Positions 24,676 through 33,230 of a DNA stretch of 64,000 bases are shown in pieces (the first letter of the stretch is position 1; each line of letters opens with the position of its first letter). The notes beneath the pieces were generated by a model. That model had not been told where the DNA came from. It saw only the letters and a list, made by a program, of their open reading frames with translations, and made no database searches. The position numbers and the translations under genes were made by a program. This DNA comes from Paraburkholderia oxyphila NBRC 105797 (GTDB lineage Bacteria > Pseudomonadota > Gammaproteobacteria > Burkholderiales > Burkholderiaceae): contig NZ_BAYD01000012.1 of the NCBI RefSeq assembly GCF_000685075.1, forward strand, positions 1-64,000. The letters are read 5' to 3'.

Positions 24676-25848
24676 TCAGAACTTCACGCGCATGCCTGCC
24701 GCGACCACGGCCTGCGTGTTGCTCGACGAAGCCGCGAGGTTATAGATCGAGGCATTGCCCAGCACCGCAATGCCGTTCGCGCCCGAGACGCGCTGATAGA
24801 CGCCTTCGAGATACAGGTCGGTGCGGCGGCTGAGCGCGTAGTCGGCTTGCAGCATGAACTGGTTCCAGTGCGGCGACGCATTGCCGGCCGCCTGGCTCAA
24901 CGAACCGTCGGTATAGACATACGAGCCGCCCAGGCTGAATTGCGGCGTGAGCTGGTAGCGCCCGTTCACCTCATAGTTGTTGAACGTGAGGTAGTTGGCG
25001 CTGAACGCATTGAGCGAGCCGCCCTGCATGATCTGCGTGGGCGAGGCGATCATCGTGCGCGTGAACACGAGGCCGACCTTCGCCGCGCCGATCGTGTAGC
25101 TGCCGCCTGCGCCCAGCGTGCGCGTGCGTGCGGAGACGAACATCGGGTCGTTGTCGGTGCCGCTACCCGCGGAGAGCGCGCCGCCCGTGGTCGTGCCCGG
25201 CTCGTTGCCCTGGAAGTAGGCCACGGCGAGGTTGATCGGGCCGCCGTTCCACGACGCGCCGAAGGTGTACGCGTTGTTGTCCGAGAAGCCGCCGGCGAGA
25301 TTGCTGAACGCGTAGGCCGCCTCGGCCTGGAAGCCCGCGTAAGTCGCGCTGCGGAACTTCACGGCGTTGTTCATGCGCACGTCGTTGTTGAGGTTGTCGT
25401 TGTCGAACGGGTGATCGGCAATGTTGCCGCCGAAACCGGAGCCCGTGGCCGACATCGGCGCGATCATGTCCACGAGGGCATCGTACTGGCGGCCCAGCGT
25501 GAGCGAGCCGTACTGGTCGCTCGCGAGGCCCACCCATGCCTGGCGGCCGAACAGATAGCCGCCGTTCGAACCCTTGCCGTTCGCGACGTTAAAGCCGTTC
25601 TCGAGCTGGAAGATCGCCTTGAGGCCGCCGCCCAGGTCCTCGGCGCCGCGCAGGCCCCAGCGGCTCGTGCTGACGTTGCCCGACTGCACGCCCCACGAGG
25701 TGCCGTGGCCCGCCGACGACTTCTGGTTGCTGATGTAGTCGAGCCCGGCGTCGACCGTGCCGTACAGCGTGACGCTGCTCTGGGCGTGCGCCATCGACGA
25801 CGCGGCCACCGTGGCGAGGGCGAGAGTATTCAACAACGCTTTTTTCAT
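24676..25848 (-). CDS. Trimeric porin, Burkholderia OpcP type (second copy)
   Basis: A 390-residue outer-membrane porin. Signal peptide MKKALLNTLALATVAASSMA, then HAQSSVTLYGTVDAGLDYIS; WGLRGAEDLGGGLKAIFQLE and LGRQYDALVDMIAP are family segments; it ends AAGMRVKF with a terminal Phe. It shares the overall layout of the porin at 21484-22644 but differs clearly in sequence and loops, so it is a paralogue rather than a recent duplicate. An operator-like palindrome lies 165 bases upstream (26013-26026), the same as found at the aldehyde dehydrogenase and MFS genes, so it may import the substrate of that regulon. Confidence 0.95.
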   Translation of the reverse strand: MKKALLNTLALATVAASSMAHAQSSVTLYGTVDAGLDYISNQKSSAGHGTSWGVQSGNVSTSRWGLRGAEDLGGGLKAIFQLENGFNVANGKGSNGGYLFGRQAWVGLASDQYGSLTLGRQYDALVDMIAPMSATGSGFGGNIADHPFDNDNLNNDVRMNNAVKFRSATYAGFQAEAAYAFSNLAGGFSDNNAYTFGASWNGGPINLAVAYFQGNEPGTTTGGALSAGSGTDNDPMFVSARTRTLGAGGSYTIGAAKVGLVFTRTMIASPTQIMQGGSLNAFSANYLTFNNYEVNGRYQLTPQFSLGGSYVYTDGSLSQAAGNASPHWNQFMLQADYALSRRTDLYLEGVYQRVSGANGIAVLGNASIYNLAASSSNTQAVVAAGMRVKF

Positions 25849-26154
25849 TTCGATTCCGTTAGAGAAAGGTCAACCATCGTGCGCTGGGACGGGCGTGTGG
25901 TTAGTAGTCCGATGCGCAGTATTTCCGGCTATGCGGCGGGAATCGAGAATTTAAGGATGTGTAATGACAGGTCCGTGTCGGAAACGGCCCGAAAAATGAA
26001 ACTTGTTTTAGTTTTCTGATGCGAAAATTTCAGGCATGCGCGCGCAGGACATGCGCGCGGTGCGGGCCGCGGGTCAACAGGGGGGAAAAGGGGAGTGCGC
26101 CGCTCAAGCGGCCCGCGCGTTCTCGCATGGCTTGAGCGACGCGGGCGCGCGTGC
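25849..26154. other. 306-bp gap upstream of the second porin
   Basis: No gene. It holds the porin's regulatory region, including the palindrome at 26013-26026, and near 26099-26112 a GCCGCT/AGCGGC hairpin that could end the YciI transcript arriving from the right. Confidence 0.5.
26013..26026. promoter_or_regulatory. Palindromic operator candidate upstream of the second porin
   Basis: TTTCTGATGCGAAA; its reverse complement TTTCGCATCAGAAA differs at one base from the sites at 6614 and 31797. Located 165 bases before the porin start codon. Confidence 0.45.
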
Positions 26155-26451
26155 TCAGAGATAGCACATGCCGTCCACGTAGGCCTTGCGCCAGCGGACG
26201 ATGCTCACGCGCTCGAAGAGCTCCGCGAGCGAGAAGGGGTCTTCGGCGATGAAGCGCTCGGCCGCTTCGCGCGTGTCCAGGTCGACGATATAGACGCCGC
26301 CGCCTGCGGTCGACCCGTCGTCGTTGAGCTTGGCGCCGCAGGCGAGCAGCAGCCGCTTGTGCTTCTCGAGAAAGGCCAGGTGCGCGGCGCGCTCTCGCGC
26401 GCGCACGTGGGCGTGGTCCGGTTTGTCGAAGGTTTCGATCAGAAATGGCAT
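26155..26451 (-). CDS. YciI family protein
   Basis: A 98-residue protein. MPFLIETFDKPDHAHVRARE, RAAHLAFLEKHKRLLLACGA and a late ERFIAEDPFSLAELFERVSI segment define the YciI fold (dimeric ferredoxin-like, with the conserved His and the DPF turn). Some relatives act in degradation pathways as lactone isomerases or small hydrolases. It lies 25 bases after the AtoE gene on the same strand and is probably the last gene of the catabolic operon, which supports a metabolic role. Confidence 0.85.
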   Translation of the reverse strand: MPFLIETFDKPDHAHVRARERAAHLAFLEKHKRLLLACGAKLNDDGSTAGGGVYIVDLDTREAAERFIAEDPFSLAELFERVSIVRWRKAYVDGMCYL

Positions 26452-26476
26452 AGGGCGCGCTCCACTCAGCTCTGGG

Positions 26477-27805
26477 TCAGCCCCAGGCTAGAATCGCCAC
26501 CGAATAAACGATGCCGATCCAGAACATCATGATGACGGTGTAGCCCATGATGTCCTTGAGCTTGAGCCTCGAGAGCGCGAGCGCCGGCAGGATCCAGAAC
26601 GGCTGCACGAGATCGTTCCATGCGTTGCCGAGCATCACGGCAACGGAGGTATGGCCCACGGAGGCGCCGATCGTCTTGGCCGCCTCGATCATGAACGGTC
26701 CCTGGATGACCCAGTGGCCGCCGCCCGAGGGCGCGAAGAAGTTGATGACGAACGAGCTGATCAAGCCCCAGAACGGCAGCGTGGCGGGTGTGGCCACCTT
26801 GACGAAGGCCGCGGAGAACGTTTCGACGAGGCCTGAGGACGCCATGATCGCCATGATGCCCGCATAGAACGGATACTGGAGGATGATGCCGCTGATCGTG
26901 CGTATGCCCTCGTTGAGCTTTTCGACGTAGCGAATGGGCGTGCCGAGCAGCAGGATGCCGAGGAACAGGATGAAGAAGTTGATGAGGTTCAGGTCGATCG
27001 AGCCGCCCTGGACGAAGTGCAGCGCCACATAGCCCATGCCGATCGCGCCGATCAAATAGCTGAGGAGGCGGCTGTTGTTCAGGCGATGGGCGAGCGTGCC
27101 GTGTTCTTCGGTGTCGAGCACGGGCGCGGTGGCCTTGGGCGCGGTTTCGAGCGTGCGATCGATTTCCTTCACCGGCTGGCCGGCCTTCGGATGCAGCCAG
27201 GCATTCAGGAGCGGCAGCGTGACGATGGTCACGAGGCTCGTGATGAGCATGGTGGGCGCGAAAATCGTTTCGGAGAGCGGAATGACGCCCATCTGCGCTT
27301 CGAGCGGATGACCCTTTGTGGAGATCAGCACCGGAATGCTCGCGGAAAGCCCGAGACCGTAGAGCGTGAAGCCGCTGTACGCCGAAGCGATGATGAGCGG
27401 ATAGTGCACGCCCTTCACGCGCAGCGCGAGCTTGCGCGCGACGATGCCGCCCACCACGAGGCCGAAGCCCCAGTTCAGCCAGCTGCCGACGCCGCCCACC
27501 AGCGTCGCCACGATGATGGCCGTGCGCGGCGAGTTCACCTGCGAGACGAGGCGGTCGAGCAGGCGGTCGGTGAGCGGGGCGGTGGCGAGCACATAGCCCA
27601 TGGCGAGAATCACGGCCATCTGCGTCGTGAAGGCGAGCAGTGCCCAGAAGCCCTTACCCCAGCTCGTGGTGAGCGCGGTGATGGCCTGGCCTTGCACGAC
27701 CACGGCCAGCACCATCGTGAGCAACGTGAGGCCGATCGCGAAGACGAAGGGATCGGGCAAGTACCGGCGCATCAGCTCGGTGAAGAAGGCGGTGACTCTT
27801 TGCAT
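26477..27805 (-). CDS. atoE: Short-chain fatty acid transporter, AtoE family
   Basis: A 442-residue inner-membrane protein with about twelve hydrophobic segments. The opening FTELMRRYLPDPFVFAIGLT, WGFGLVVGGIVARKLALRVK and SSFVINFFAPSGGGHWVIQG followed by PFMIEAA are the AtoE signature. Members carry acetoacetate or short-chain fatty acids. Here it sits in an operon with a cyclase-family hydrolase, an SDR and a 3-hydroxyacyl-CoA dehydrogenase, so the substrate may be a short hydroxy or keto acid. It starts with ATG after a GAAAGAGACC segment. Confidence 0.9.
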   Translation of the reverse strand: MQRVTAFFTELMRRYLPDPFVFAIGLTLLTMVLAVVVQGQAITALTTSWGKGFWALLAFTTQMAVILAMGYVLATAPLTDRLLDRLVSQVNSPRTAIIVATLVGGVGSWLNWGFGLVVGGIVARKLALRVKGVHYPLIIASAYSGFTLYGLGLSASIPVLISTKGHPLEAQMGVIPLSETIFAPTMLITSLVTIVTLPLLNAWLHPKAGQPVKEIDRTLETAPKATAPVLDTEEHGTLAHRLNNSRLLSYLIGAIGMGYVALHFVQGGSIDLNLINFFILFLGILLLGTPIRYVEKLNEGIRTISGIILQYPFYAGIMAIMASSGLVETFSAAFVKVATPATLPFWGLISSFVINFFAPSGGGHWVIQGPFMIEAAKTIGASVGHTSVAVMLGNAWNDLVQPFWILPALALSRLKLKDIMGYTVIMMFWIGIVYSVAILAWG

Positions 27806-27879
27806 GGTTCGGTCTCTTTCAAGTCGTAATCGTTCTGGGTCTCGCTCGCGATTGCATCGCGCTCACGCGAGCATGCGGT

Positions 27880-28881
27880 TCAATCCTCAGTGGCTGGGAG
27901 GGTTTGGCGATGTTTCGCGAGACGCATGAGCTGGCGGTCGCGCCATGCCACGCGCGCGTCCCATTGATCGAGCGGCAGCGCCGCGCGCCGCGCGGCCTCT
28001 ACCTGCGCGACGAGCTCGGGCGTCCACGGATCGTGCTGGCCGCGCTCGGCGCCCATGCGCTCGTAGGACGGCCCCATCTTTTGCGCATGCGAGGCAATGC
28101 CGCCGCGCGTATTCAGGTCGACGGTCTCGAACGGGCCGATCACCGACCAGCGCGGCGCGAGCCCCTCTCGCATCACCGTGTCGATGTCGTCGACCGAGGC
28201 CACGCCGTCGCGCACGAGGCAATAGGCCTCGCGCAGCACGGCGCCTTGCAGGCGGTTGAAAATGAAGCCGGCGACTTCCTTCTTCACGCGCACGGGCAGC
28301 AGGCCCGCTTCGCCATAGAGCGCGATGGCGCGCGTGGCGGCGGCGGGGGACGTGAATGGCGCGGGCACGATCTCGACCACGGGCACGAGATACGGCGGAT
28401 TGCCCGGATGCGCGACGAGACAGCGCGCATGGCCCGGCAAGGTTTCGTCGACGAATTTCGACGCCGCGAGAAACGACGAGGCGCTCGCGAGAATCGCATG
28501 CGCCGGCGCGGCGCGATCGAGCTGCGCGAAGAGCTCGCGCTTGAGCTCGGCACGCTCGGGCGCGCATTCCTGCACGAGATCGGCATCGGCGGCTGCGGCT
28601 TCGAGCGTATCGACCACTGCCACGCGCGCGGCGATCAGCGCCGCGCTTTCGTCGATCAGCGCGAAACGCGTGAGATCTTCGAGGCGCGCGGCGATTTCGG
28701 CGGGCACTGCCGCGCGCCGCGCGGCATCGGGATCGAACAGGCGCACGCGCCAGCCCGCGCGCGCGAATTGAAGCGCGAACGCCACGCCTATGCTGCCGGC
28801 ACCGACGATGCCAGCGCGCCTGCTGGCGCGCTCCGGTGTGGCCGGTGCGTCATGCGCTTCGAGTTGGTCGATGGGCGCCAT
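27880..28881 (-). CDS. 3-hydroxyacyl-CoA dehydrogenase family protein (lambda-crystallin/carnitine dehydrogenase-like)
   Basis: A 333-residue NAD-dependent dehydrogenase. RAGIVGAGSIGVAFALQFAR is the Rossmann start; VQECAPERAELKRELFAQLD, ASASSFLAASKF, CLVAHPGNPPYLVPVVEIVP (with the catalytic His in AHPxNPP) and the GFIFNRLQGAVLREAYCLV dimer region are conserved. It is a single-domain form like L-gulonate or carnitine dehydrogenase, so the substrate may be a free 3-hydroxy acid rather than an acyl-CoA. ATG 28881 starts 2 bases after the preceding SDR gene, with GGGAG upstream. Part of the five-gene catabolic operon. Confidence 0.85.
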   Translation of the reverse strand: MAPIDQLEAHDAPATPERASRRAGIVGAGSIGVAFALQFARAGWRVRLFDPDAARRAAVPAEIAARLEDLTRFALIDESAALIAARVAVVDTLEAAAADADLVQECAPERAELKRELFAQLDRAAPAHAILASASSFLAASKFVDETLPGHARCLVAHPGNPPYLVPVVEIVPAPFTSPAAATRAIALYGEAGLLPVRVKKEVAGFIFNRLQGAVLREAYCLVRDGVASVDDIDTVMREGLAPRWSVIGPFETVDLNTRGGIASHAQKMGPSYERMGAERGQHDPWTPELVAQVEAARRAALPLDQWDARVAWRDRQLMRLAKHRQTLPATED

Positions 28882-28883
28882 CG

Positions 28884-29585
28884 TCAGACTCCCGCGACGC
28901 CGACCGTCATGCCGCCGCACACATACAGCACCTGGCCCGTGACGAAGCCGCTGCGCGCGTCGAGCAGATACGAGGCCGCGTGCGCGACGTCGTCGGGCGT
29001 GCCCACGCGCTTCACGGGCACCGCGTCGATGATGGCCTGGGTGCGCGGCGCGCCGGGCGGGTTGGCGCGGTCGAACAGCTCGGTGCGGATGGGGCCCGGG
29101 CCGATGGCGTTCGCGGTCACGCCGAACGCGCCGAGCTCGAGTGCCCAGACGCGCGTCATGCCAATGAGCGCCGCCTTGGTGGCCGAGTAGGCCGTGCGCA
29201 GCTCCTTGCCGAGCGCCGCGCGCGACGACATATTGACGATGCGCCCGAAGCCCGCGGCCTTCATGCCCGGCAGCAGCGCCTGCATGCACTGCTGCGCGCA
29301 GCGCACGTTCAGCGCCCACGCGCGTTCGAGCTCTTCGAGCGTCTGGTGCTCGGCGTCGGCGGGCAACACGATGCCCACGTTGTTGATGAGGCGTGTGATC
29401 GGACCGCCTGCGAGCGCATGCTCGAGCGCGGCCGCCGTGGCCTCGGTGTCGGAGAGATCGGCGATGATGCCGTCGCCCACGCGGTCGATCACGACCGCTT
29501 CGTAGCCGTCTGCTTCGCAGCGGGTGGCACACGCGGCGCCAATGCCGGCGGCGCCGCCGGTGATCAATACACGTTCTTTAGCCAT
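28884..29585 (-). CDS. Short-chain dehydrogenase/reductase (SDR)
   Basis: A 233-residue classical SDR. It shows the cofactor motif VLITGGAAGIGAACA, the NNVG motif (LINNVGIVLP), the catalytic Ser in IVNMSSRAALG and the Tyr-x-x-x-Lys in AYSATKAALIG, and it closes with the usual GQVLYVCGGMTVG. The acid at the end of the second strand (VIDRVGD) suggests NAD preference. The substrate is not predictable. It follows the cyclase gene by 54 bases and is almost fused to the dehydrogenase gene after it, so it should act in the same pathway. Confidence 0.9.
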   Translation of the reverse strand: MAKERVLITGGAAGIGAACATRCEADGYEAVVIDRVGDGIIADLSDTEATAAALEHALAGGPITRLINNVGIVLPADAEHQTLEELERAWALNVRCAQQCMQALLPGMKAAGFGRIVNMSSRAALGKELRTAYSATKAALIGMTRVWALELGAFGVTANAIGPGPIRTELFDRANPPGAPRTQAIIDAVPVKRVGTPDDVAHAASYLLDARSGFVTGQVLYVCGGMTVGVAGV

Positions 29586-29639
29586 GTCGGGAATGCCGGT
29601 CGAGGATGTGCTCGAAAAGAAAAGGAATGCTGACTGAAT

Positions 29640-30692
29640 TCAAACGGTGGCGACCGGCGTGACGGGCGAACCCATCGCGCCCGGCAGCCGCAGCGGCGGC
29701 GCGGTGAGCATGAAACGCGAACGCTGGTGCGCGCGCAGCCAGGCGGCGAGATCGCGCAAAAACCAGAGCTCGCCAAGCGGCAGGCCCAGTTTGAAGAGGC
29801 AGTGGTGGTGCAGCGGCAGGAGCGGGTGCTCGCCCGCCGTAGCGGGCTTGCGCGCCGGATAGCGCTCGACGGCGTAGTTGTCGGCGGCGAGCGCGGCAAT
29901 GCCCGAGTCGGTGATCCATTGCAGCAGGCGTTCGTCGCGGCCGTCTAGCGCGCTGCAATGGCTCGCGAGCACGGACTCGTCGGGCTGGCGGTTCATCTCC
30001 AGCACCATTTCGGCGAAGCCGGTGCGCAGCACGAGCATGTCGCCGCGCTCGACTTCGATGTTGTCCGCCTGCATCACGCGCATGAGGTCATCGTAGCCGA
30101 CCGTGCGGCATTCGCGCCCGAAATGCGCGGCCAGATCGATCAGCACGCCACGGCCCTGCATGCCCTTCACCGCGAGATGCTCGATGCCGAGCACATCGGC
30201 ATGGCTGTGCTCGCCGCCGCAGGCGTGCGGCGCGAAGCCGTCTTCCGCGCGGTATTCCATCGGGCCGACGATGTCCTGGTTCGCGCGGTAGCCGTTGTAG
30301 TAGACGCTTTCGGCCACGCCGTCACCGTTGGCGTCGAAGCGCGCGCCCACGTGCGCGAGCGAATCCCATTGCGTCGAATATTGCAGCGAAAGCAGCACCT
30401 GGTCGTCGCTCACGACATCGGTGGCATCCGGCGTATTGCGCGCGAACGGGAAGTTCACGTACGGCAGGCCGTCGCGGAACGTGGGGCGCAACACGGGCGG
30501 ATGGCGGCGCACGTTGAGCTTGCTCTCGCCGGGAAAGTCGAGCGGCAGCGAAAGCGTGAACGTGAGCCCCGCGCGAATTTCGCGCGCGCCCTTGAGCACC
30601 TGGTCCGCGCCGATGAGGTTCGGGCGGCCCAACTGATCGTCAGGGCCGAAGTCGCCCCAGTTCGAGCCTTCCGGCCGGTTTTTCCAACGCAT
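29640..30692 (-). CDS. Cyclase family protein (kynurenine-formamidase-like hydrolase)
   Basis: A 350-residue metal-dependent hydrolase. LSLQYSTQWDSLAHVGARFD gives the conserved D/H metal-binding motif of the family, and RGVLIDLAAHFG, GDMLVLRTGF and the late HHHCLFKLGLPLGELWFLRD also fit. Members open lactams or amides such as N-formylkynurenine or isatin; the substrate here is unknown. The ATG at 30692 is preferred to 30707, with CGGAGC just upstream. It is the first gene of the operon and starts 126 bases downstream of the IclR gene on the same strand. Confidence 0.85.
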   Translation of the reverse strand: MRWKNRPEGSNWGDFGPDDQLGRPNLIGADQVLKGAREIRAGLTFTLSLPLDFPGESKLNVRRHPPVLRPTFRDGLPYVNFPFARNTPDATDVVSDDQVLLSLQYSTQWDSLAHVGARFDANGDGVAESVYYNGYRANQDIVGPMEYRAEDGFAPHACGGEHSHADVLGIEHLAVKGMQGRGVLIDLAAHFGRECRTVGYDDLMRVMQADNIEVERGDMLVLRTGFAEMVLEMNRQPDESVLASHCSALDGRDERLLQWITDSGIAALAADNYAVERYPARKPATAGEHPLLPLHHHCLFKLGLPLGELWFLRDLAAWLRAHQRSRFMLTAPPLRLPGAMGSPVTPVATV

Positions 30693-30818
30693 GCTCCGTT
30701 CCTCCACATCTTTGCCAGGCGGTGGGCAAAGTCGCGAGCCGTGCAGCCCAGACGCACTTGCGCAACCCTTGCCGTGCCGATTTGCGCCGTCACCTGCACA
30801 GGCGCTGCATGCGCGCCC

Positions 30819-31562
30819 TCAGGCGGCGAGCAGCGACGGCGGGATTTGCGCGAACACTTCGAGCAGCGCCTTCACGGCGTGCGGCTCGTTTTTCAGCAGG
30901 CGCGCCTTGGGCGCGCCGATGACGAGCGCGAAGGCCTCGCCATGAATCAGAAAACCGCGCGCGAGGCCGGCCACGTCTTCGACGCTTTCGCCCGTCGAGC
31001 GGTGCCAGCCGTCCAGCACGCCCTGCTCGATCTCGCGCTCGAACGTGGCGCGGTCCACGAACGAGCCGCCCGGTGCGACCGTCAACGGCTCGCAGCTATC
31101 GAGCAGCTTGCGCCGCGGCGCGGGCGCTAGCGCGCCGAGCAGCGCCTTGCCGGCCGCGCTCGTGACGGACATGAAGCCGCCCGGCTCGTCGCTGTAGCGG
31201 ATCTTCTGGCGCGACTCCAGCACGTCCAGATAGACGACGCGGTTGCCCGCAAGCGTGGCCAGCGCCGCCGTCTCGCCGGTCGTGTCGCGCAGCGCGGCAA
31301 GCAGCGGCTGGAACATCAGCGTCAGCGGGTCCTCGCTGCAGATGTCGCGCGCGACATGCAACAGGCGCTGCGTGGGGTAATAGCCAGCCTTCACGCCCGG
31401 TGCGTAGAGGTAGCCCTTGGCCACCATCGTCTGCAACAGCGCGTGGCAGCTCGACAGGGGAATCTCGGTTCGACGCGCAATCTCGCTGTAGATCATCGGT
31501 TGCCGGACTTCGGCAAAGAGGTTGATCACGTCGAAGACGCGCACTGCAGTTTTCACATCCAT
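30819..31562 (-). CDS. IclR-family transcriptional regulator
   Basis: A 247-residue regulator. The winged helix reads AVRVFDVINLFAEVRQPMIY, SEIARRTEIPLSSCHALLQT, and the effector domain includes LATLAGNRVVYLDVLES and VTSAAGKALLGAL. The start is taken at ATG 31562, where the family's domain begins; a longer frame to 31601 is possible. A promoter at 31569-31598 would place the transcript start at this ATG, so the mRNA may be leaderless. It is divergent from an MFS gene and upstream of the cyclase operon, so it is the natural candidate for the palindromic operators in the intervening region. Confidence 0.9.
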   Translation of the reverse strand: MDVKTAVRVFDVINLFAEVRQPMIYSEIARRTEIPLSSCHALLQTMVAKGYLYAPGVKAGYYPTQRLLHVARDICSEDPLTLMFQPLLAALRDTTGETAALATLAGNRVVYLDVLESRQKIRYSDEPGGFMSVTSAAGKALLGALAPAPRRKLLDSCEPLTVAPGGSFVDRATFEREIEQGVLDGWHRSTGESVEDVAGLARGFLIHGEAFALVIGAPKARLLKNEPHAVKALLEVFAQIPPSLLAA

Positions 31563-31568
31563 GAGAGC

Positions 31569-31598
31569 ATTATCAGCATATCGATAATATTCTGACAA
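31569..31598 (-). promoter_or_regulatory. Promoter and inverted repeat of the IclR gene
   Basis: On the minus strand TTGTCA (31598-31593), 18-base spacer, GATAAT (31574-31569), each five of six to consensus. The -10 box is also one arm of an inverted repeat ATTATC (31569-31574) / GATAAT (31583-31588), a possible autoregulatory operator. Confidence 0.55.
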
Positions 31599-31796
31599 CA
31601 CGCTTACGGGTAAACACCTAAAGCGCGCGTACAGCCGCCCAGACTGAGTCTGGAGCGAATTCGGGTTATCCCTTGGTTGACGGTATAAAGCGAGCGCTCC
31701 ATAGTCCGCACCTCCCGACAGTTGTTCGGAAAATGAAAGCTTGTTCGTAAGGTGAACAGTACTGACCCCGCTTGCGACGCGCGCCGGATCGGCATG

Positions 31797-31842
31797 TTTC
31801 GCATCGGAAAAGCGGCCGGCCCGGCGTGTTTCGCATGAGAAA
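31797..31842. promoter_or_regulatory. Two palindromic operators between the IclR and MFS genes
   Basis: TTTCGCATCGGAAA (31797-31810) and TTTCGCATGAGAAA (31829-31842) lie 32 bases centre to centre, about three helical turns, on the same face. They are 44-89 bases before the MFS start. The first is identical to the reverse complement of the site at 6614-6627. Confidence 0.55.
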
Positions 31843-31885
31843 CCTCGGAAACATCGCGGCCGGCATCGATTTCTGGAGACGCAAC

Positions 31886-33208
31886 TTGGCAGCTTCCTCT
31901 CTCGACACCCAGCATCGCCAGGCCCGCAAGGCCGGCATCGCCTCGTTCGTCGGCACGACGATCGAGTGGTATGACTTCTACGCGTACAGCACGGCGGCGG
32001 CGCTCGTGCTCGGCAAGCTGTTTTTCCCCACGAGCTCGCCCGTGGTCGGCACGCTCGCGGCGTTCGCGTCGTTCTGGGTGGGCTTTCTCGCGCGCCCGAT
32101 CGGCGGCATCGTATTCGGCCACCTGGGCGACAAGATGGGCCGCAAGAAGACGCTCATCATCACGCTCATGCTGATGGGCTTCTGCACCACGGCCATGGGG
32201 TTCTTGCCCACTTACGCCGAGGCGGGTGTGATCGCGCCGGTGCTGCTCATCGTGCTGCGCCTGATGCAGGGCATTGCGATGGGCGGAGAGTGGGGCGGCG
32301 CGGTGGTGCTCTCGTCGGAGCATGCGCCCAAAGGCAAGGAGATTCTCTATTCGGCCTTCGCGCAACAGGGCTCGCCCGCCGGCAATCTGCTCTCGACCGT
32401 GGCGTTTCTCCTCGTCTCGATGCTGCCCGATCACCAGTTCATGACGTGGGGCTGGCGCGTGCCGTTCCTGATGTCGGCGCTGCTCGTGGTGGTGGGCCTG
32501 TTCATCCGCGCGAGCGTGGACGAGTCGCCGGCCATGAAGGAGCTGCAGGCGAAGAACAAGGTCGTGAAGCTGCCGATCGGCGAAGTGCTGCGTCATCACA
32601 AGGCGCTCGTGGCGATGGGCGTGGGCGCCTGCGTGATCGCGCTTTCGGCTACTTACTTCAAGACCACGTTCGCGCTTTCATGGGCCGTGACCTCGATCGG
32701 CTTCGACCGCACGCAATTCCTGAGCGTGATCACGTTCGCGATCGTCGTGCAACTGATCGTGCAGCCGTTCGGCGCGGTGCTGGCCACCAGGCTCGATCTC
32801 AAGAAGGCCATCATTTATATGCTCGCGCCCGAGATCGTGGCGCTGCCGATCATGTTCTGGATGATCAGCACGGGCTCGACGAAGCTCGCGATGTTCGGCA
32901 TGGCGCTCGCCTCGATTCCGCATTCGCTCTATTACGCGGCCATGGCTGGCATGCTCGCGAAGGCTTTTCCGGCGCAGGTGCGCTATACGGGTATCTCGCT
33001 CGCGTACCAGATCTGCGGCATGGTGTTCGCGGGCACGACACCGATTCTCGGCCAGTTCCTGTTGAGCGCCACGGGCAGCATTGTTTCGGTGGTGGCGCTG
33101 GGCGTCGTGCACGTGATCATCACGATGGTGTGCGCGCTGATGCTGGTCTCGCGCATGCGTAGCGATGAGCTTGCGCGCGAGCAGAGTGGGGTGGCGCAGC
33201 GGGTTTGA
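31886..33208 (+). CDS. MFS transporter, metabolite:H+ symporter type
   Basis: A 440-residue transporter with twelve predicted helices. KAGIASFVGTTIEWYDFYAY is the hallmark start of the MHS group; GHLGDKMGRKKTLIITL is the loop 2-3 motif and RLMQGIAMGGEWGGAVVLSS the helix 4-5 region. MHS members carry small carboxylates such as shikimate, alpha-ketoglutarate or proline-betaine. I choose a TTG start at 31886, with GGAG 7 bases upstream, because the conserved region begins soon after and the operators at 31797-31842 would otherwise lie inside the gene; an ATG at 31838 and the widest frame are alternatives. Divergent from the IclR gene; probably the importer for the catabolic operon. Confidence 0.9.
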   Translation: MAASSLDTQHRQARKAGIASFVGTTIEWYDFYAYSTAAALVLGKLFFPTSSPVVGTLAAFASFWVGFLARPIGGIVFGHLGDKMGRKKTLIITLMLMGFCTTAMGFLPTYAEAGVIAPVLLIVLRLMQGIAMGGEWGGAVVLSSEHAPKGKEILYSAFAQQGSPAGNLLSTVAFLLVSMLPDHQFMTWGWRVPFLMSALLVVVGLFIRASVDESPAMKELQAKNKVVKLPIGEVLRHHKALVAMGVGACVIALSATYFKTTFALSWAVTSIGFDRTQFLSVITFAIVVQLIVQPFGAVLATRLDLKKAIIYMLAPEIVALPIMFWMISTGSTKLAMFGMALASIPHSLYYAAMAGMLAKAFPAQVRYTGISLAYQICGMVFAGTTPILGQFLLSATGSIVSVVALGVVHVIITMVCALMLVSRMRSDELAREQSGVAQRV

Positions 33209-33230
33209 TAACCGGAGCGCAAGGCGCGCC

